From JAOUEA01 sp963790335 (GTDB lineage Bacteria > Actinomycetota > UBA4738 > HRBIN12), in the NCBI GenBank assembly GCA_963790335.1, contig CAWBOB010000006.1, forward strand, positions 140,396 to 204,395: a stretch of DNA of 64,000 nt. Direction: 5' to 3'. Below the pieces are notes generated by a model. The model did not search any database and was not told the origin of the DNA. It saw only the letters and a program-made list of their open reading frames with translations. This document shows, one piece after another, positions 9,084-17,963 of the stretch (positions are counted from its first letter, which is position 1; each line of letters opens with the position of its first letter). The position numbers were made by a program, and so were the translations under genes.

Positions 9084-9560
9084 GTGACGAACGTGACCGT
9101 GACCGTGAACGGGCAATCGCGACAGGCCGATGTCGAGCCTCGCACGCTGCTCGTGTACTTCCTGAGGGAACACCTCGGGCTCACCGGAACGAACGTCGGC
9201 TGCGACACCTCCACGTGCGGATCCTGCACCGTGCTCCTCGACGGCGAGTCGGTGAAGGCGTGCACACTGCTGGCCGCACAGGCCGATGGCCGCGAGGTCG
9301 CCACGATCGAGGCGATGGCCGACGGTGACGAGCTGCATCCGATCCAGAGCGCCTTCCATCGCAACCACGGCCTGCAATGCGGCTACTGCACACCGGGCAT
9401 GGTGATGGCCGCGGCGAGCTTCCTGAAGGAGAACCCCTCACCCACCGAGGAGGAGGTCCGGGAATCGATCGAGGGCAACCTCTGCAGGTGCACGGGCTAC
9501 CAGAACATCGTGAAGTCGATCCTCGACGCCGCCGGCTCCATGAGCGGCGCGAACGCCTAG
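9084..9560 (+). CDS. coxS: molybdenum hydroxylase [2Fe-2S] subunit
   Basis: The small iron-sulfur subunit carries electrons from the molybdenum centre to FAD. All eight cluster cysteines are present: Cys40, 45, 48 and 60 in the plant-ferredoxin-like domain (VGCDTSTCGSC) and Cys99, 102, 134 and 136 in the helical domain (CGYCTPGM, CRCTGYQ). GTG at 9084 is chosen because GGGAGGGGG lies about 8 nt upstream; an ATG at 9054 would add a basic tail not seen in the family. A TACACT box near 9022 is a plausible promoter. coxL starts 9 nt downstream. Confidence 0.93.
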   Translation: MTNVTVTVNGQSRQADVEPRTLLVYFLREHLGLTGTNVGCDTSTCGSCTVLLDGESVKACTLLAAQADGREVATIEAMADGDELHPIQSAFHRNHGLQCGYCTPGMVMAAASFLKENPSPTEEEVRESIEGNLCRCTGYQNIVKSILDAAGSMSGANA

Positions 9561-9569
9561 GAGGCCGGC

Positions 9570-11999
9570 ATGGTTGCTACCGAGAACTTCGTCGGCCGCG
9601 CGGTCCTCCGCAAGGAAGACGGTGACCTGCTGACCGGTCAGGCCCGCTACATCGACAACTTCACGATGCCGGGCATGGCGTTCATGTCGGTCGTGCGGCC
9701 CCCGTACGTGCACGCGACGATCGATTCGATCGACACGTCGGCCGCGGCGTCGATGCCCGGGGTGATCGGCGTCTACACCGGTGCGGACCTCGGGCTCGGG
9801 GCGCTGCCGTTCGTGTGGCCGATCACCGAGGACATCAAGGTTCCCGTGCACTACCCGCTCGCCACCGACAAGATCCGGTTCGCCGGCGACGCCGTGGCGG
9901 TCGTGCTCGCGGAGACGCGCGAGCAGGCGGCCGATGCCGCTGAGGCCGTGACCGTGAGCGCCACCGAGCTTCCCGCGGTCACCGACATGCGCGAGGCGAT
10001 GAAGGACGAGACCGTCATCCACGACGACCTCGGCACGAACGTGGTCGTGCACTGGTCCCACGGAGGTGGCGGCGACCAGTCCATCTTCGACTCGGCCCCG
10101 GTGCTCGTCGAGGAGACCTACGACCAGCCTCGCTTGATCCCGAACGCCATCGAGCCGCGGGGGTGCCTCGCCTACGGTGTCTCGGCGATGGACGAGTGGA
10201 CGCTCGTCTCCGCCACCCAGATCCCGCACATCGCGAAGGTCACCCTCTGCGGCGTCGTCGGCATCACCGAGTCGAAGTTCCGCGTCATCGCCCCTGACGT
10301 GGGCGGCGGCTTCGGCTCGAAGCTGAACGTGTACGCCGAGGAAGCGCTCGCGCTCGCGCTGGCGAAGCGCACCGGTCGCCCCGTGAAGTGGATCGAGGGC
10401 CGCCAGGAGAACTACGTCGCCACGATCCACGGCCGGGGCGTCACCCATGACTGCACGCTCGCGGGCACCGACGACGGCACGATCCTCGGCCTCAAGTTCG
10501 TGGAGCTCGCCGACATGGGCGCGTACTTCCAGCTGCTCACGCCCGGCATCCCCGAGCTCGGCGGATGGGTGTACATGGGCCCGTACAAGCCCGAGGCGTA
10601 CTGGTACGAGTTCAGGGGCATCGTCACGAACGCCACGCCCACCGACGCGTACCGCGGTGCCGGCAGGCCCGAGGCGACCTTCGTGCTCGAGCGGCTCGTC
10701 GACGCCTACGCGCGGCGCATCGGCAAGGATCCGGCCGAGGTGCGCCGCATGAACTTCCACGAGCCTTTCGACGAGGCCACGACCTCGATCATGGGGTTGC
10801 AGGTCGACAGCGGGAACTACGAGCCGCTGCTCGACAAGGCGCTCGAGCTCGTCGACTACGACCAGCTCCGCAAGGAGCAGCAGGCCCGGCGCGACCGGGG
10901 CGACGTGAAGCAGCTCGGTATCGGGCTCAGCACCTACATCGAGATGTGCGGGCTCGCACCGTCGAACATCCTTGGGGCGCTGCGGTACGCCGCCGGAGGC
11001 TGGGACGGCGCGACCATCGAGTGCCTGCCGAGTGGCCAGGTGATCGTCAAGACCGGCACGTCACCGCACGGACAGGGACACGAGACGAGCTGGTCGCAGA
11101 TCGTCGCCGACGGGCTCGGGGTCGACGTCGACGCGATCGAGGTGCTGCACGGCGACACGATGATCACGCCGCTCGGCATGGACACCTACGGCTCGCGGTC
11201 GGTGAGCGTGGGCGGCGCGGCGCTGCACTTCGCGATGGAGAAGATCAAGGAGAAGGCGCGCACGATCGCCGCGCACGAGCTCGAGGTGAGCGAGGACGAC
11301 CTCGAGTGGGCCGATGGGGGGTATCGGGTGCAGGGCGCGCCCGACAAGGCGCGCACGATCCCCGACCTGGCGGTGAGCGCGTGGCACGCGCACGATCTTC
11401 CGGCCGGCACCGAGCCGCATCTGAACGCCACCGCCGTCTACGACCCCCCGAACTTCACGTGGCCGGCGGGCGCGCACATCTGCGTGGTCGAGGTGGACAC
11501 CGAGACCGGTGCGACCGACATCGTGAAGTACGTGGCGGTCGACGACTGCGGCACCGTGATCAACCCGATGATCGTGGAGGGCCAGGTGCATGGAGGGGTC
11601 GCCCAAGGGGTTGCCGAGGCGCTGCACGAGGAGGCGGTCTACGACCAGACCGGCAGCCTCGTCACGTCGTCGATGTCGAGCTACGGCATCCCGACCGCGA
11701 TGGAGATCCCGAGCATGATCACCGACAACAGCCAGCAGACGCCGAGCACCACCAACCCGCTCGGCGTGAAGGGCATCGGGGAAGCGGGCACGATCGCCTC
11801 GCCGCCGGCGGTGATCAACGCGGTGGTCGACGCCGTGAGTCACCTCGGCGTCGACGACGTCGGCAAGCCCGCGACACCCGAACGCGTGTGGCGCGCGATC
11901 CGTGACGGGCGTGTCGAGGGCAGACCCGAAGGAGACCAACCCGGTGCGGGCGGGGGGCTCGGATCGGCCGCGCGCCTCGAGAAGGGGGAGGCCACATGA
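9570..11999 (+). CDS. coxL: molybdenum hydroxylase large (molybdopterin-binding) subunit, form II CO-dehydrogenase-like
   Basis: This 809-residue subunit carries the molybdopterin active site. The loop at residues 360-366 reads AYRGAGR, the signature of form II enzymes; proven CO oxidisers of form I have AYxCSFR. The catalytic glutamate is in GVKGIGEAGT (Glu738), and VGGGFGSK and GQGHETSWSQI match the cofactor-binding loops. The true substrate may therefore be CO or a purine/aldehyde-type compound. It overlaps coxM by ATGA, so translation is coupled. Confidence 0.92.
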   Translation: MVATENFVGRAVLRKEDGDLLTGQARYIDNFTMPGMAFMSVVRPPYVHATIDSIDTSAAASMPGVIGVYTGADLGLGALPFVWPITEDIKVPVHYPLATDKIRFAGDAVAVVLAETREQAADAAEAVTVSATELPAVTDMREAMKDETVIHDDLGTNVVVHWSHGGGGDQSIFDSAPVLVEETYDQPRLIPNAIEPRGCLAYGVSAMDEWTLVSATQIPHIAKVTLCGVVGITESKFRVIAPDVGGGFGSKLNVYAEEALALALAKRTGRPVKWIEGRQENYVATIHGRGVTHDCTLAGTDDGTILGLKFVELADMGAYFQLLTPGIPELGGWVYMGPYKPEAYWYEFRGIVTNATPTDAYRGAGRPEATFVLERLVDAYARRIGKDPAEVRRMNFHEPFDEATTSIMGLQVDSGNYEPLLDKALELVDYDQLRKEQQARRDRGDVKQLGIGLSTYIEMCGLAPSNILGALRYAAGGWDGATIECLPSGQVIVKTGTSPHGQGHETSWSQIVADGLGVDVDAIEVLHGDTMITPLGMDTYGSRSVSVGGAALHFAMEKIKEKARTIAAHELEVSEDDLEWADGGYRVQGAPDKARTIPDLAVSAWHAHDLPAGTEPHLNATAVYDPPNFTWPAGAHICVVEVDTETGATDIVKYVAVDDCGTVINPMIVEGQVHGGVAQGVAEALHEEAVYDQTGSLVTSSMSSYGIPTAMEIPSMITDNSQQTPSTTNPLGVKGIGEAGTIASPPAVINAVVDAVSHLGVDDVGKPATPERVWRAIRDGRVEGRPEGDQPGAGGGLGSAARLEKGEAT

Positions 12000-12817
12000 T
12001 CCCGGCTCCGTTCGAGTACGCACGGGCCGAGTCGGTCGAGCACGCGGTCGAGTTGCTGAGCGGGTCGGACGACGCCAAGGTCCTGGCCGGCGGGCATTCG
12101 CTGCTTCCGCTCATGAAGACGAGGCTCGCGCAGCCCTCGCTGTTGGTCGACATCTCGAGGGTCGGTGATCTGTCGTCGATCCGTGAGGACGGTGACGTGG
12201 TCGTGATCGGAGCGCTCGCTCGCCATCACGACGTGGCGACCAGCGAGCTGGTCCAGCACGCCGTCCCGATCGTCGCCGACACGGCGAGTCAGATCGGCGA
12301 CCCGCAGGTCCGGCACATGGGCACGATCGGCGGATCGATCGCACATGCAGACCCGGCGGGCGACATGGGCACGGTGATGGTGGCGCTCGGGGCCGAGCTC
12401 GTGATCGTCGGCGCCGGCGGCGCGACTCGAACGGTTGCGGCGGGAGACTTCTTCAGAGGGTTGTTCGAGGCCGACCTCGCAGCGAACGAGGTGCTCACCG
12501 AGATCCGTGTGCCGAAGACCAGCGGCGGCTGGAGCTACCTGAAGTTCAACCGACGGGCGATCGACTGGGCGATGGTGGGCGTGGCGGCCGTGCAGCAGAA
12601 CGGTTCGGCGGCCGTCGTCCTCACGAACATGGGGGAGACACCGCTGCGCGCGTCGGGGGTCGAGGAGGCGCTCGCCGGCGGGGCTGATCCGGCGGCGGCG
12701 TCGGCCCGGGCGGACGAGGGCACGAGCCCGCCGTCCGACGCCTTCGGAAGCGCCGAGTACCGCAAGGAAGTCTCCAAGGTGCTCGTGCGCCGGGCCCTCG
12801 AGGAGGCCATGGGGTAG
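11996..12817 (+). CDS. coxM: molybdenum hydroxylase FAD-binding subunit
   Basis: This 273-residue medium subunit takes electrons from the iron-sulfur clusters to FAD. The FAD-binding motifs are present: AKVLAGGHSLLPLMKTRLA and QVRHMGTIGGSIAHADPAGD, followed by the CO-dehydrogenase C-terminal domain (KFNRRAIDWAMVGVAA). Its start overlaps the coxL stop and a hairpin follows the stop, closing the coxSLM unit. Confidence 0.93.
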   Translation: MIPAPFEYARAESVEHAVELLSGSDDAKVLAGGHSLLPLMKTRLAQPSLLVDISRVGDLSSIREDGDVVVIGALARHHDVATSELVQHAVPIVADTASQIGDPQVRHMGTIGGSIAHADPAGDMGTVMVALGAELVIVGAGGATRTVAAGDFFRGLFEADLAANEVLTEIRVPKTSGGWSYLKFNRRAIDWAMVGVAAVQQNGSAAVVLTNMGETPLRASGVEEALAGGADPAAASARADEGTSPPSDAFGSAEYRKEVSKVLVRRALEEAMG

Positions 12818-12832
12818 GGGTCTTCCGACCCC
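12817..12832 (+). terminator. short hairpin after coxM
   Basis: GGGGTC (12817-12822) pairs with GACCCC (12827-12832) around a TTCC loop directly at the coxM stop. There is no U-run, so it may be an attenuating or mRNA-stabilising stem rather than a full terminator. Confidence 0.45.
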
Positions 12833-12888
12833 GTCGAGTTCGGGGCGGCGGGCCTTCCAGCTGCGTTCCTGGAGGAGCGAGCAGGCCG

Positions 12889-13626
12889 ATGGGAACCCTG
12901 TCGATCCACGTCGACGCGTTCGGCGAGGCCGTGCATGACCGCTGGCGCGGCAACGCCGAGACCTTCGTGGTGATCGAGCGAGACGACGGGATGGTGGAAC
13001 GCGACTCGTTCGGGTACCTCGCGCCGTTCCCCCGGTGGCCGGCCCATGAGCGGAAGGTCATGCGGGCGGTACACGGCAGGGTGCTCGATGTCGGATGCGG
13101 GGCCGGCAGGGTCGCACTGCATCTCGAGCCTCGCGGGCACGATGTGGTCTCGATCGACATCGCGCCGGGTGCGCTGCGCACGGCTCGGGAACGCGGCGTG
13201 CGGGACGTGCGAGGCATGGCGGCGTCCGATGTGCGGCTGGCCCACGGTCCGTTCGATTCGATCGTGATGTTCGGAAACAACGCGGGACTGCTCCGTGATG
13301 CCAGACATGGCCCGTGGTTGCTCCGCCGATTCGCGCGCCTGACCGGCGACGACGGGGTCGTGGTCGCGAGCACGGTGGATCCTTACGAGACGACCGATCC
13401 GGTGCACCGCGGCTACCATCGGCGGAACCGTCGTTGTGGCCGCATGGGCGGTCAGATCCGGCTGCGGGTGCGGTACCGGCGACTCGCGACGCCATGGTTC
13501 GACTACCTCTTCACCTCGGTGTTCGAGCTGACGCGCATGGCGCGTGGCACGGGGTGGCGACTCGATCAGGTGGTCGATGGACCGGGTCCCGCCTACGCGT
13601 TCGTGCTGCGGAAGGCGCCACGATGA
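12889..13626 (+). CDS. class I SAM-dependent methyltransferase
   Basis: This 245-residue protein has SAM-binding motif I GRVLDVGCGAGRVALHLE (about residues 63-80), motif II VVSIDIAPGALRTARERG, and a later FDSIVMFGNNAGLL segment. It follows coxM by 71 bp with GGAGGAGCGAG as ribosome-binding site. Nothing identifies the substrate; the position inside a molybdenum-hydroxylase locus may be accidental. Confidence 0.85.
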   Translation: MGTLSIHVDAFGEAVHDRWRGNAETFVVIERDDGMVERDSFGYLAPFPRWPAHERKVMRAVHGRVLDVGCGAGRVALHLEPRGHDVVSIDIAPGALRTARERGVRDVRGMAASDVRLAHGPFDSIVMFGNNAGLLRDARHGPWLLRRFARLTGDDGVVVASTVDPYETTDPVHRGYHRRNRRCGRMGGQIRLRVRYRRLATPWFDYLFTSVFELTRMARGTGWRLDQVVDGPGPAYAFVLRKAPR

Positions 13627-13709
13627 CCGGTGATCGACCGGCTCCGGCGTGAGGCAGGGCCGCACCCAGACCCTTTGACGCTTCGGTGCCTCCCACATTG
13701 AATAGGGCG

Positions 13710-14585
13710 ATGGAAGAGCGACTCAACGCCCGGAACCTCTCGTTCCCGGAGTGGATGGAGGTCCACGGTGTACCGATCCTGGCGATCTTCATCGTCGCGG
13801 TCGTCGTCACGCTGGTCGCGCGGCTGCTCGTGCGACGCTTCCAACGCAAGCTCGAGGGATCACCCAGCGTCACCCAGGTGGTGAACCTGCAACGCGCAAC
13901 CACCCTCACCCACGCGCTCTCGGCGACGACGATCGTCGTGATCTGGACGCTCGCCGCCCTGATGGTCCTCGACGAGCTCAGCGTGAACCTGGCTCCGCTG
14001 CTCGCGAGCGCCGGCGTCGTCGGCGTCGCGCTCGGGTTCGGCGCGCAGAGCGTCGTTCGCGACACCCTGTCGGGGTTCTTCATCCTGCTCGAGAACCAGT
14101 TCGGCGTCGGTGACGTCGTCGAGATGCAGACGACCGCGAACCCGGTCGCCGGACGGATCGAGGCACTGACCCTGCGGGTGACGTCGCTGCGCGCGTTCGA
14201 CGGCACACTGCACATCGTCCCGAACGGGAACATCCAGGTCGTCAGCAACAAGTCCAAGGGCTGGGCACGAGCGATCGTCGACGTGCGGGTGGGCTACGAC
14301 CAGGACGTGAACGAGGTCCGCGAGGTGCTCGAGGACCTCTTCGACGAGCTTCGCCGCGACCGCTCGATGCAGGACTGGGTCCGAGACGGTCCGAGCGTGC
14401 TCGGCATCGAGCGCATGGCCGACATCGCCCAGGAGATCCGCATCACGGCCGAGACGCGTCCGTCGAAGCGCCTCGACGTGGAGCGGCTGCTGCGAGAGCG
14501 CATCCAACGCCGGCTCTCCGAGCGCGGCATCCGTGTACCGGTGCCCACGACGAGCGCCGGTCCCGGCGATGGTGTGAGCCGCTAG
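13710..14585 (+). CDS. MscS-family mechanosensitive ion channel
   Basis: This 291-residue protein has the minimal MscS architecture: TM helices at about residues 16-38, 66-87 and 88-115, then the cytoplasmic beta domain. The pore helix ASAGVVGVALGFGAQSVVRDTLSGFFILLENQFGVGD is diagnostic. Such channels release solutes during osmotic downshift. ATG 13710 is preferred over an in-frame GTG at 13686 because it places the first helix at the normal distance from the N-terminus. Confidence 0.9.
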   Translation: MEERLNARNLSFPEWMEVHGVPILAIFIVAVVVTLVARLLVRRFQRKLEGSPSVTQVVNLQRATTLTHALSATTIVVIWTLAALMVLDELSVNLAPLLASAGVVGVALGFGAQSVVRDTLSGFFILLENQFGVGDVVEMQTTANPVAGRIEALTLRVTSLRAFDGTLHIVPNGNIQVVSNKSKGWARAIVDVRVGYDQDVNEVREVLEDLFDELRRDRSMQDWVRDGPSVLGIERMADIAQEIRITAETRPSKRLDVERLLRERIQRRLSERGIRVPVPTTSAGPGDGVSR

Positions 14586-14638
14586 CAGCCGGTGCCGGTA
14601 GCTCTGCGGACATCCGGGTCGCCCGGTACGCTGCACGC

Positions 14639-15517
14639 ATGCCCGGCCTTCCGTTCGACTCGGTCGACCAGCTGCAGACGGCGCTGGGCGAGCATTCCTA
14701 TCTCGCGGACCGTGGCCTCGCCACCGCGATCTACCTGTCGCTGTCGCTCGGCAAGCCGCTGCTGCTCGAGGGCGAGGCCGGCGTCGGCAAGACCGAGGTG
14801 GCCAAGACGCTGTCCACGCTGCTCGGCCGTGACCTCATCCGGCTGCAGTGCTACGAGGGCATCGATGCGTCGCAGGCGCTCTACGAATGGAACTACTCGC
14901 GCCAGCTGATCGCGGTGCGAGCGATGGACGCCGCCGACGCCGCGACGCACGTCGAGGACCTGTTCGGCGAGGACTTCCTGGTGGAACGTCCGCTGCTCGC
15001 GGCGATCCGCGCCGGCGATCGCGCCGTGCTGCTGGTCGACGAGCTCGATCGCGCCGACGACGAGTTCGAGGCGTTCCTGCTCGAGATCCTGAGCGAGTTC
15101 GCCGTCACCGTGCCCGAGGTCGGGCGCGTCGCGGCCGAGACTGCGCCCGCGGTCATCGTCACGTCGAACCGCACCAGGGAGCTGCACGACGCGTTGAAGC
15201 GGCGGTGCCTCTATCACTGGATCGATCATCCGCAGCTCGATCGTGAGGTTGCGATCGTGCGAGCGCGCGCGCCGCACGTGAGCGAGGCGCTCGCACGCGA
15301 CGTGGCGGAGGCGGTCGCCCGCCTGCGCGAGCTGGATCTCGCGAAGCTCCCCGGCGTGGCGGAGACCATCGATTGGGCGAAGGCGCTCGCGTTCCTCGGC
15401 GCCGACGGGCTCGATGAGCCGCTCGCAGCCGACACCCTGGGCGCGGTCGTGAAGGACCACGAGGATCAGGAGCTCGTCGCGGCGCGGCTCGCGCAGGTCG
15501 TCGGCGGAGATGCCTGA
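14639..15517 (+). CDS. coxD: MoxR-family AAA+ ATPase, CoxD-like
   Basis: CoxD is an AAA+ chaperone that matures the CO dehydrogenase active site. Walker A is GEAGVGKTEVAKTL (about residues 44-57), Walker B is VLLVDELDRAD and sensor 1 is VIVTSNRTREL. The 292-residue length is normal. Its stop overlaps the start of coxE by 8 nt. A TACGCT box 6 nt before the ATG suggests a leaderless transcript starting here, separate from the upstream MscS gene. Confidence 0.88.
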   Translation: MPGLPFDSVDQLQTALGEHSYLADRGLATAIYLSLSLGKPLLLEGEAGVGKTEVAKTLSTLLGRDLIRLQCYEGIDASQALYEWNYSRQLIAVRAMDAADAATHVEDLFGEDFLVERPLLAAIRAGDRAVLLVDELDRADDEFEAFLLEILSEFAVTVPEVGRVAAETAPAVIVTSNRTRELHDALKRRCLYHWIDHPQLDREVAIVRARAPHVSEALARDVAEAVARLRELDLAKLPGVAETIDWAKALAFLGADGLDEPLAADTLGAVVKDHEDQELVAARLAQVVGGDA

Positions 15518-16709
15518 GCGCTCCCCGCCCGGGGTGCCATCGACCGGCGGGCCGCTGCCCCCGCTGATCGCGTTCGGCCGCGATCTGCGGGAGCGAGGGC
15601 TGCCGGTCGGCACCGGCCGCATCCTCACGTTCGCGCGGGCGGTCAGTGCGCTCGGCCTGACCGACCGCGACTCGCTCTACTGGGCCGGCCGAACGAGCAT
15701 GATCGCGCGCCGCGACGACCTGGAGACCTACGACGTCGCCTTCGACGACTGGTATCGATCGCTGCGCTCGACCGAGGATCTGCGGGTCGAGCTGAACCTG
15801 CCGACCGCCGAGCCCGAAGCCGACGGCACGGCCTGGGGCGAACAACCCGACGAGCTCGAGGTGCGGGTCGGGCAGACCGCGGCCGAGTGGCGCAACGCCC
15901 GTGACGACGACGAGGTCGCACCCGGTGAGGAGTCGTCGATCCGCATCGTGGCGAGTGCCGCCGAGGTGCTGCGGTCGAAGTCGTTCGGCGACCTCTCGCC
16001 CGAGGAGCGAGCCCATGTGGCCGCGTTGATCCGCTCGCTGCGGCTCCGGGTGCCGGTCGAGCGCACGAGGCGGACCCGTCCGGCTTCCAAAGGTGATCGC
16101 TTCGATCTGCGACGCACGCTCCGGCGCTCGCTGCGCACGCAGGGTGAGCCGTTCGACCGGGCCTGGCGCGCGCGCACCGCCCGTCGACGACCGCTCGTGC
16201 TGATCCTCGACATCAGCGGATCGATGGCACCGTACTCGCGCGCACTGATGCAGTTCGCCTACGCGGCGATGGCAGCGGGGCGTCGCGTGGAGACGTTCGT
16301 GTTCGGCACCAGGCTCACGCGCGTCACCCGCACCCTGCGCACCAAGGACCCCGACCGCGCGCTGCGCGAGATCGGACATCAGGTCGAGGACTGGGAAGGC
16401 GGGACCCGCATCGGGGAGTCGCTCAAGTCGCTGCTCGACGGATGGAGTCAGCGGGCGGCGCTGCGTGGCGCGGTCGTCGTGTTCTGCTCCGACGGGCTCG
16501 AGCGCGGTGATCCCGACCTGCTGAGCGTGCAGATGGCGCGCTTGCGCAGGCTGGCCCACCGGGTCATCTGGGTGAATCCCTTGAAGGGTTCGCCGAGGTA
16601 CGAGCCACTCGCCCGCGGCATGGCAGCGGCCCTGCCGAGCGTCGACGTCTTCCTGTCGGGACACAACCTGGAGAGCCTCGAGCACCTCGCCGCGGCGCTC
16701 GGCGGGTAG
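15510..16709 (+). CDS. coxE: VWA-domain protein, CoxE-like
   Basis: CoxE partners the CoxD ATPase in enzyme maturation. The C-terminal von Willebrand A domain has an intact MIDAS motif (LILDISGSMAPYS, then VVVFCSDGLERGDPD), and the conserved arginine-rich FDLRRTLRRSLRTQGEPF region precedes it. The protein is 399 residues and is translationally coupled to coxD. The presence of coxD and coxE strengthens the link with the coxSLM genes 2 kb upstream. Confidence 0.88.
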   Translation: MPERSPPGVPSTGGPLPPLIAFGRDLRERGLPVGTGRILTFARAVSALGLTDRDSLYWAGRTSMIARRDDLETYDVAFDDWYRSLRSTEDLRVELNLPTAEPEADGTAWGEQPDELEVRVGQTAAEWRNARDDDEVAPGEESSIRIVASAAEVLRSKSFGDLSPEERAHVAALIRSLRLRVPVERTRRTRPASKGDRFDLRRTLRRSLRTQGEPFDRAWRARTARRRPLVLILDISGSMAPYSRALMQFAYAAMAAGRRVETFVFGTRLTRVTRTLRTKDPDRALREIGHQVEDWEGGTRIGESLKSLLDGWSQRAALRGAVVVFCSDGLERGDPDLLSVQMARLRRLAHRVIWVNPLKGSPRYEPLARGMAAALPSVDVFLSGHNLESLEHLAAALGG

Positions 16710-16720
16710 GGGGACCGGCG

Positions 16721-17227
16721 ATGCGTGACGACGACGACATCATCGATTCCTACGACCGGGAGCTCGGCCCGGAGCCCGGGCTGGGGCCGAGACGGGCAGG
16801 CCGAGGGTTCTGGATCGTGGTGGTCACGATCGTGGCCGCGGGCGCGATCCTCGTGGTGGAGATCTTCGCGAACCGTGACGTCGCCAACACGATCGGGCGA
16901 GCGCAGCACGATCTGCGCGTGGCGGAGCGGGCGGCGCGCTCGATCGTGTCGCGCGCCGGAAGCTTCGAGCAGGCCGACGCCCCGACGCTCGACGCTGCGG
17001 GTCTCGACGACGGCGCGCTCTCGGTCGTCGGTCCCGATGAGCGCTCGTCGGGACTCGGCGAGGTGAGCGTGTACGCCGACGACATCACGTGGGCGGCAGC
17101 CGTGAGCGTGCGCCCGAACGGGTGCTTCTACCTGAAGCTCGTCGTGGGACGGGACGACGCGCTCTACGGTTCGGGCACGGAGTGCACCGGTCGAGCCGCG
17201 CTCGACGCCCGCGATCCCCGCTGGTAG
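16721..17227 (+). CDS. single-TM extracytoplasmic protein, paralogue of the 8.4-kb gene
   Basis: This 168-residue protein starts 12 nt after coxE. It has a cytoplasmic acidic tail (DDDDIIDSYDRE), one TM helix (about residues 27-48) and an external domain ending WAAAVSVRPNGCFYLKL ... GSGTECTGRAALDARDPRW. The pattern W-AAV-GC-Y-L-YG-G-CTG-AL-D-W is shared with the protein at 8390-8965, and the preceding helix (LRVAERAARSIVSRAGSF) also aligns. No known family is recognised. Its position suggests a role linked to the Cox locus. Confidence 0.68.
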   Translation: MRDDDDIIDSYDRELGPEPGLGPRRAGRGFWIVVVTIVAAGAILVVEIFANRDVANTIGRAQHDLRVAERAARSIVSRAGSFEQADAPTLDAAGLDDGALSVVGPDERSSGLGEVSVYADDITWAAAVSVRPNGCFYLKLVVGRDDALYGSGTECTGRAALDARDPRW

Positions 17228-17246
17228 TGCTCGGGCGGGTGGCGAC

Positions 17247-17795
17247 TCATCCCGCTGGAGGGGGTGGAAGGTCGCCCTCGCCCATCGCCGGTGCCGGCTC
17301 GACGGGCTGGGGTCCGCCCGGGGGCGAGGGCAGGGCCGACGCGTCCGTCGTGAGGGGCGCCACGGTGTCCCCAGCGCCCTCGGTCCCGACCAGGATCACG
17401 ACCGTGTTGGCCCATCGATCGCCGAGGCGCTGCTTGCTGTCGGACCGGCTCACGGCGACGGCGGCCACGAGGTAGGGGATGACGTAGGGGAACGCGTCGA
17501 CGGCACGAGCGAGGTTGCGGACCACGGCGGCCCCGAGGTCGATTCGCGACCCGTCGGGTCGCCGGACCCGGATGCCGAGCACGGCTTTGCCGATCGTCAC
17601 GCCGGCGAGTCCCTCGAGCAGCACGAAGTAGGCCAGCGTGATCAGCGCGGGAACGACGAAATCGACGCCCTGCCACGAGATCGATGTGACGCCGTCGTGC
17701 GAGTCGGTCTCGGCGAACGGCACCCAGGCGATCGCGGTGATCAGCGTGTCGATGAGCAACGCGACGAACCGTCGTCCCGAGCCGATGTAGCGCAT
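17247..17795 (-). CDS. RDD-family membrane protein
   Basis: This 182-residue protein begins MRYIGSGRRFVALLIDTLITA, the R-D-D-type entry into the first helix, with further helices around residues 45-67 and 110-130. The internal KAVLGIRVRRPDG motif and Pro/Gly-rich tail are typical of RDD proteins, whose function is mostly unknown. ATG 17795 is preceded by GGAGG at a good distance. The gene is convergent with the coxDE unit. Confidence 0.82.
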   Translation of the reverse strand: MRYIGSGRRFVALLIDTLITAIAWVPFAETDSHDGVTSISWQGVDFVVPALITLAYFVLLEGLAGVTIGKAVLGIRVRRPDGSRIDLGAAVVRNLARAVDAFPYVIPYLVAAVAVSRSDSKQRLGDRWANTVVILVGTEGAGDTVAPLTTDASALPSPPGGPQPVEPAPAMGEGDLPPPPAG

Positions 17796-17963
17796 GCTGC
17801 CGTCCTCCGAGCGGGGAAGGCGCTCTCCCCATCGCGGCCGAACGTAGGTCCGCCGACCCGGAGCGTCAACCACGTGCCCGGAACCTCGACGAGCGATCCG
17901 ATTCGTCGGCCGTGCCCACCGCCCGACGCCGTTCCAGTCAAGCACGCGTCATCATGGTCCGAT

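Noticed and set aside
9438..10760. Long minus-strand frame opposite coxS/coxL
   Set aside because: Its translation is a low-complexity mirror of the cox genes (His/Arg/Val-rich) without family motifs; the plus-strand genes are certain.
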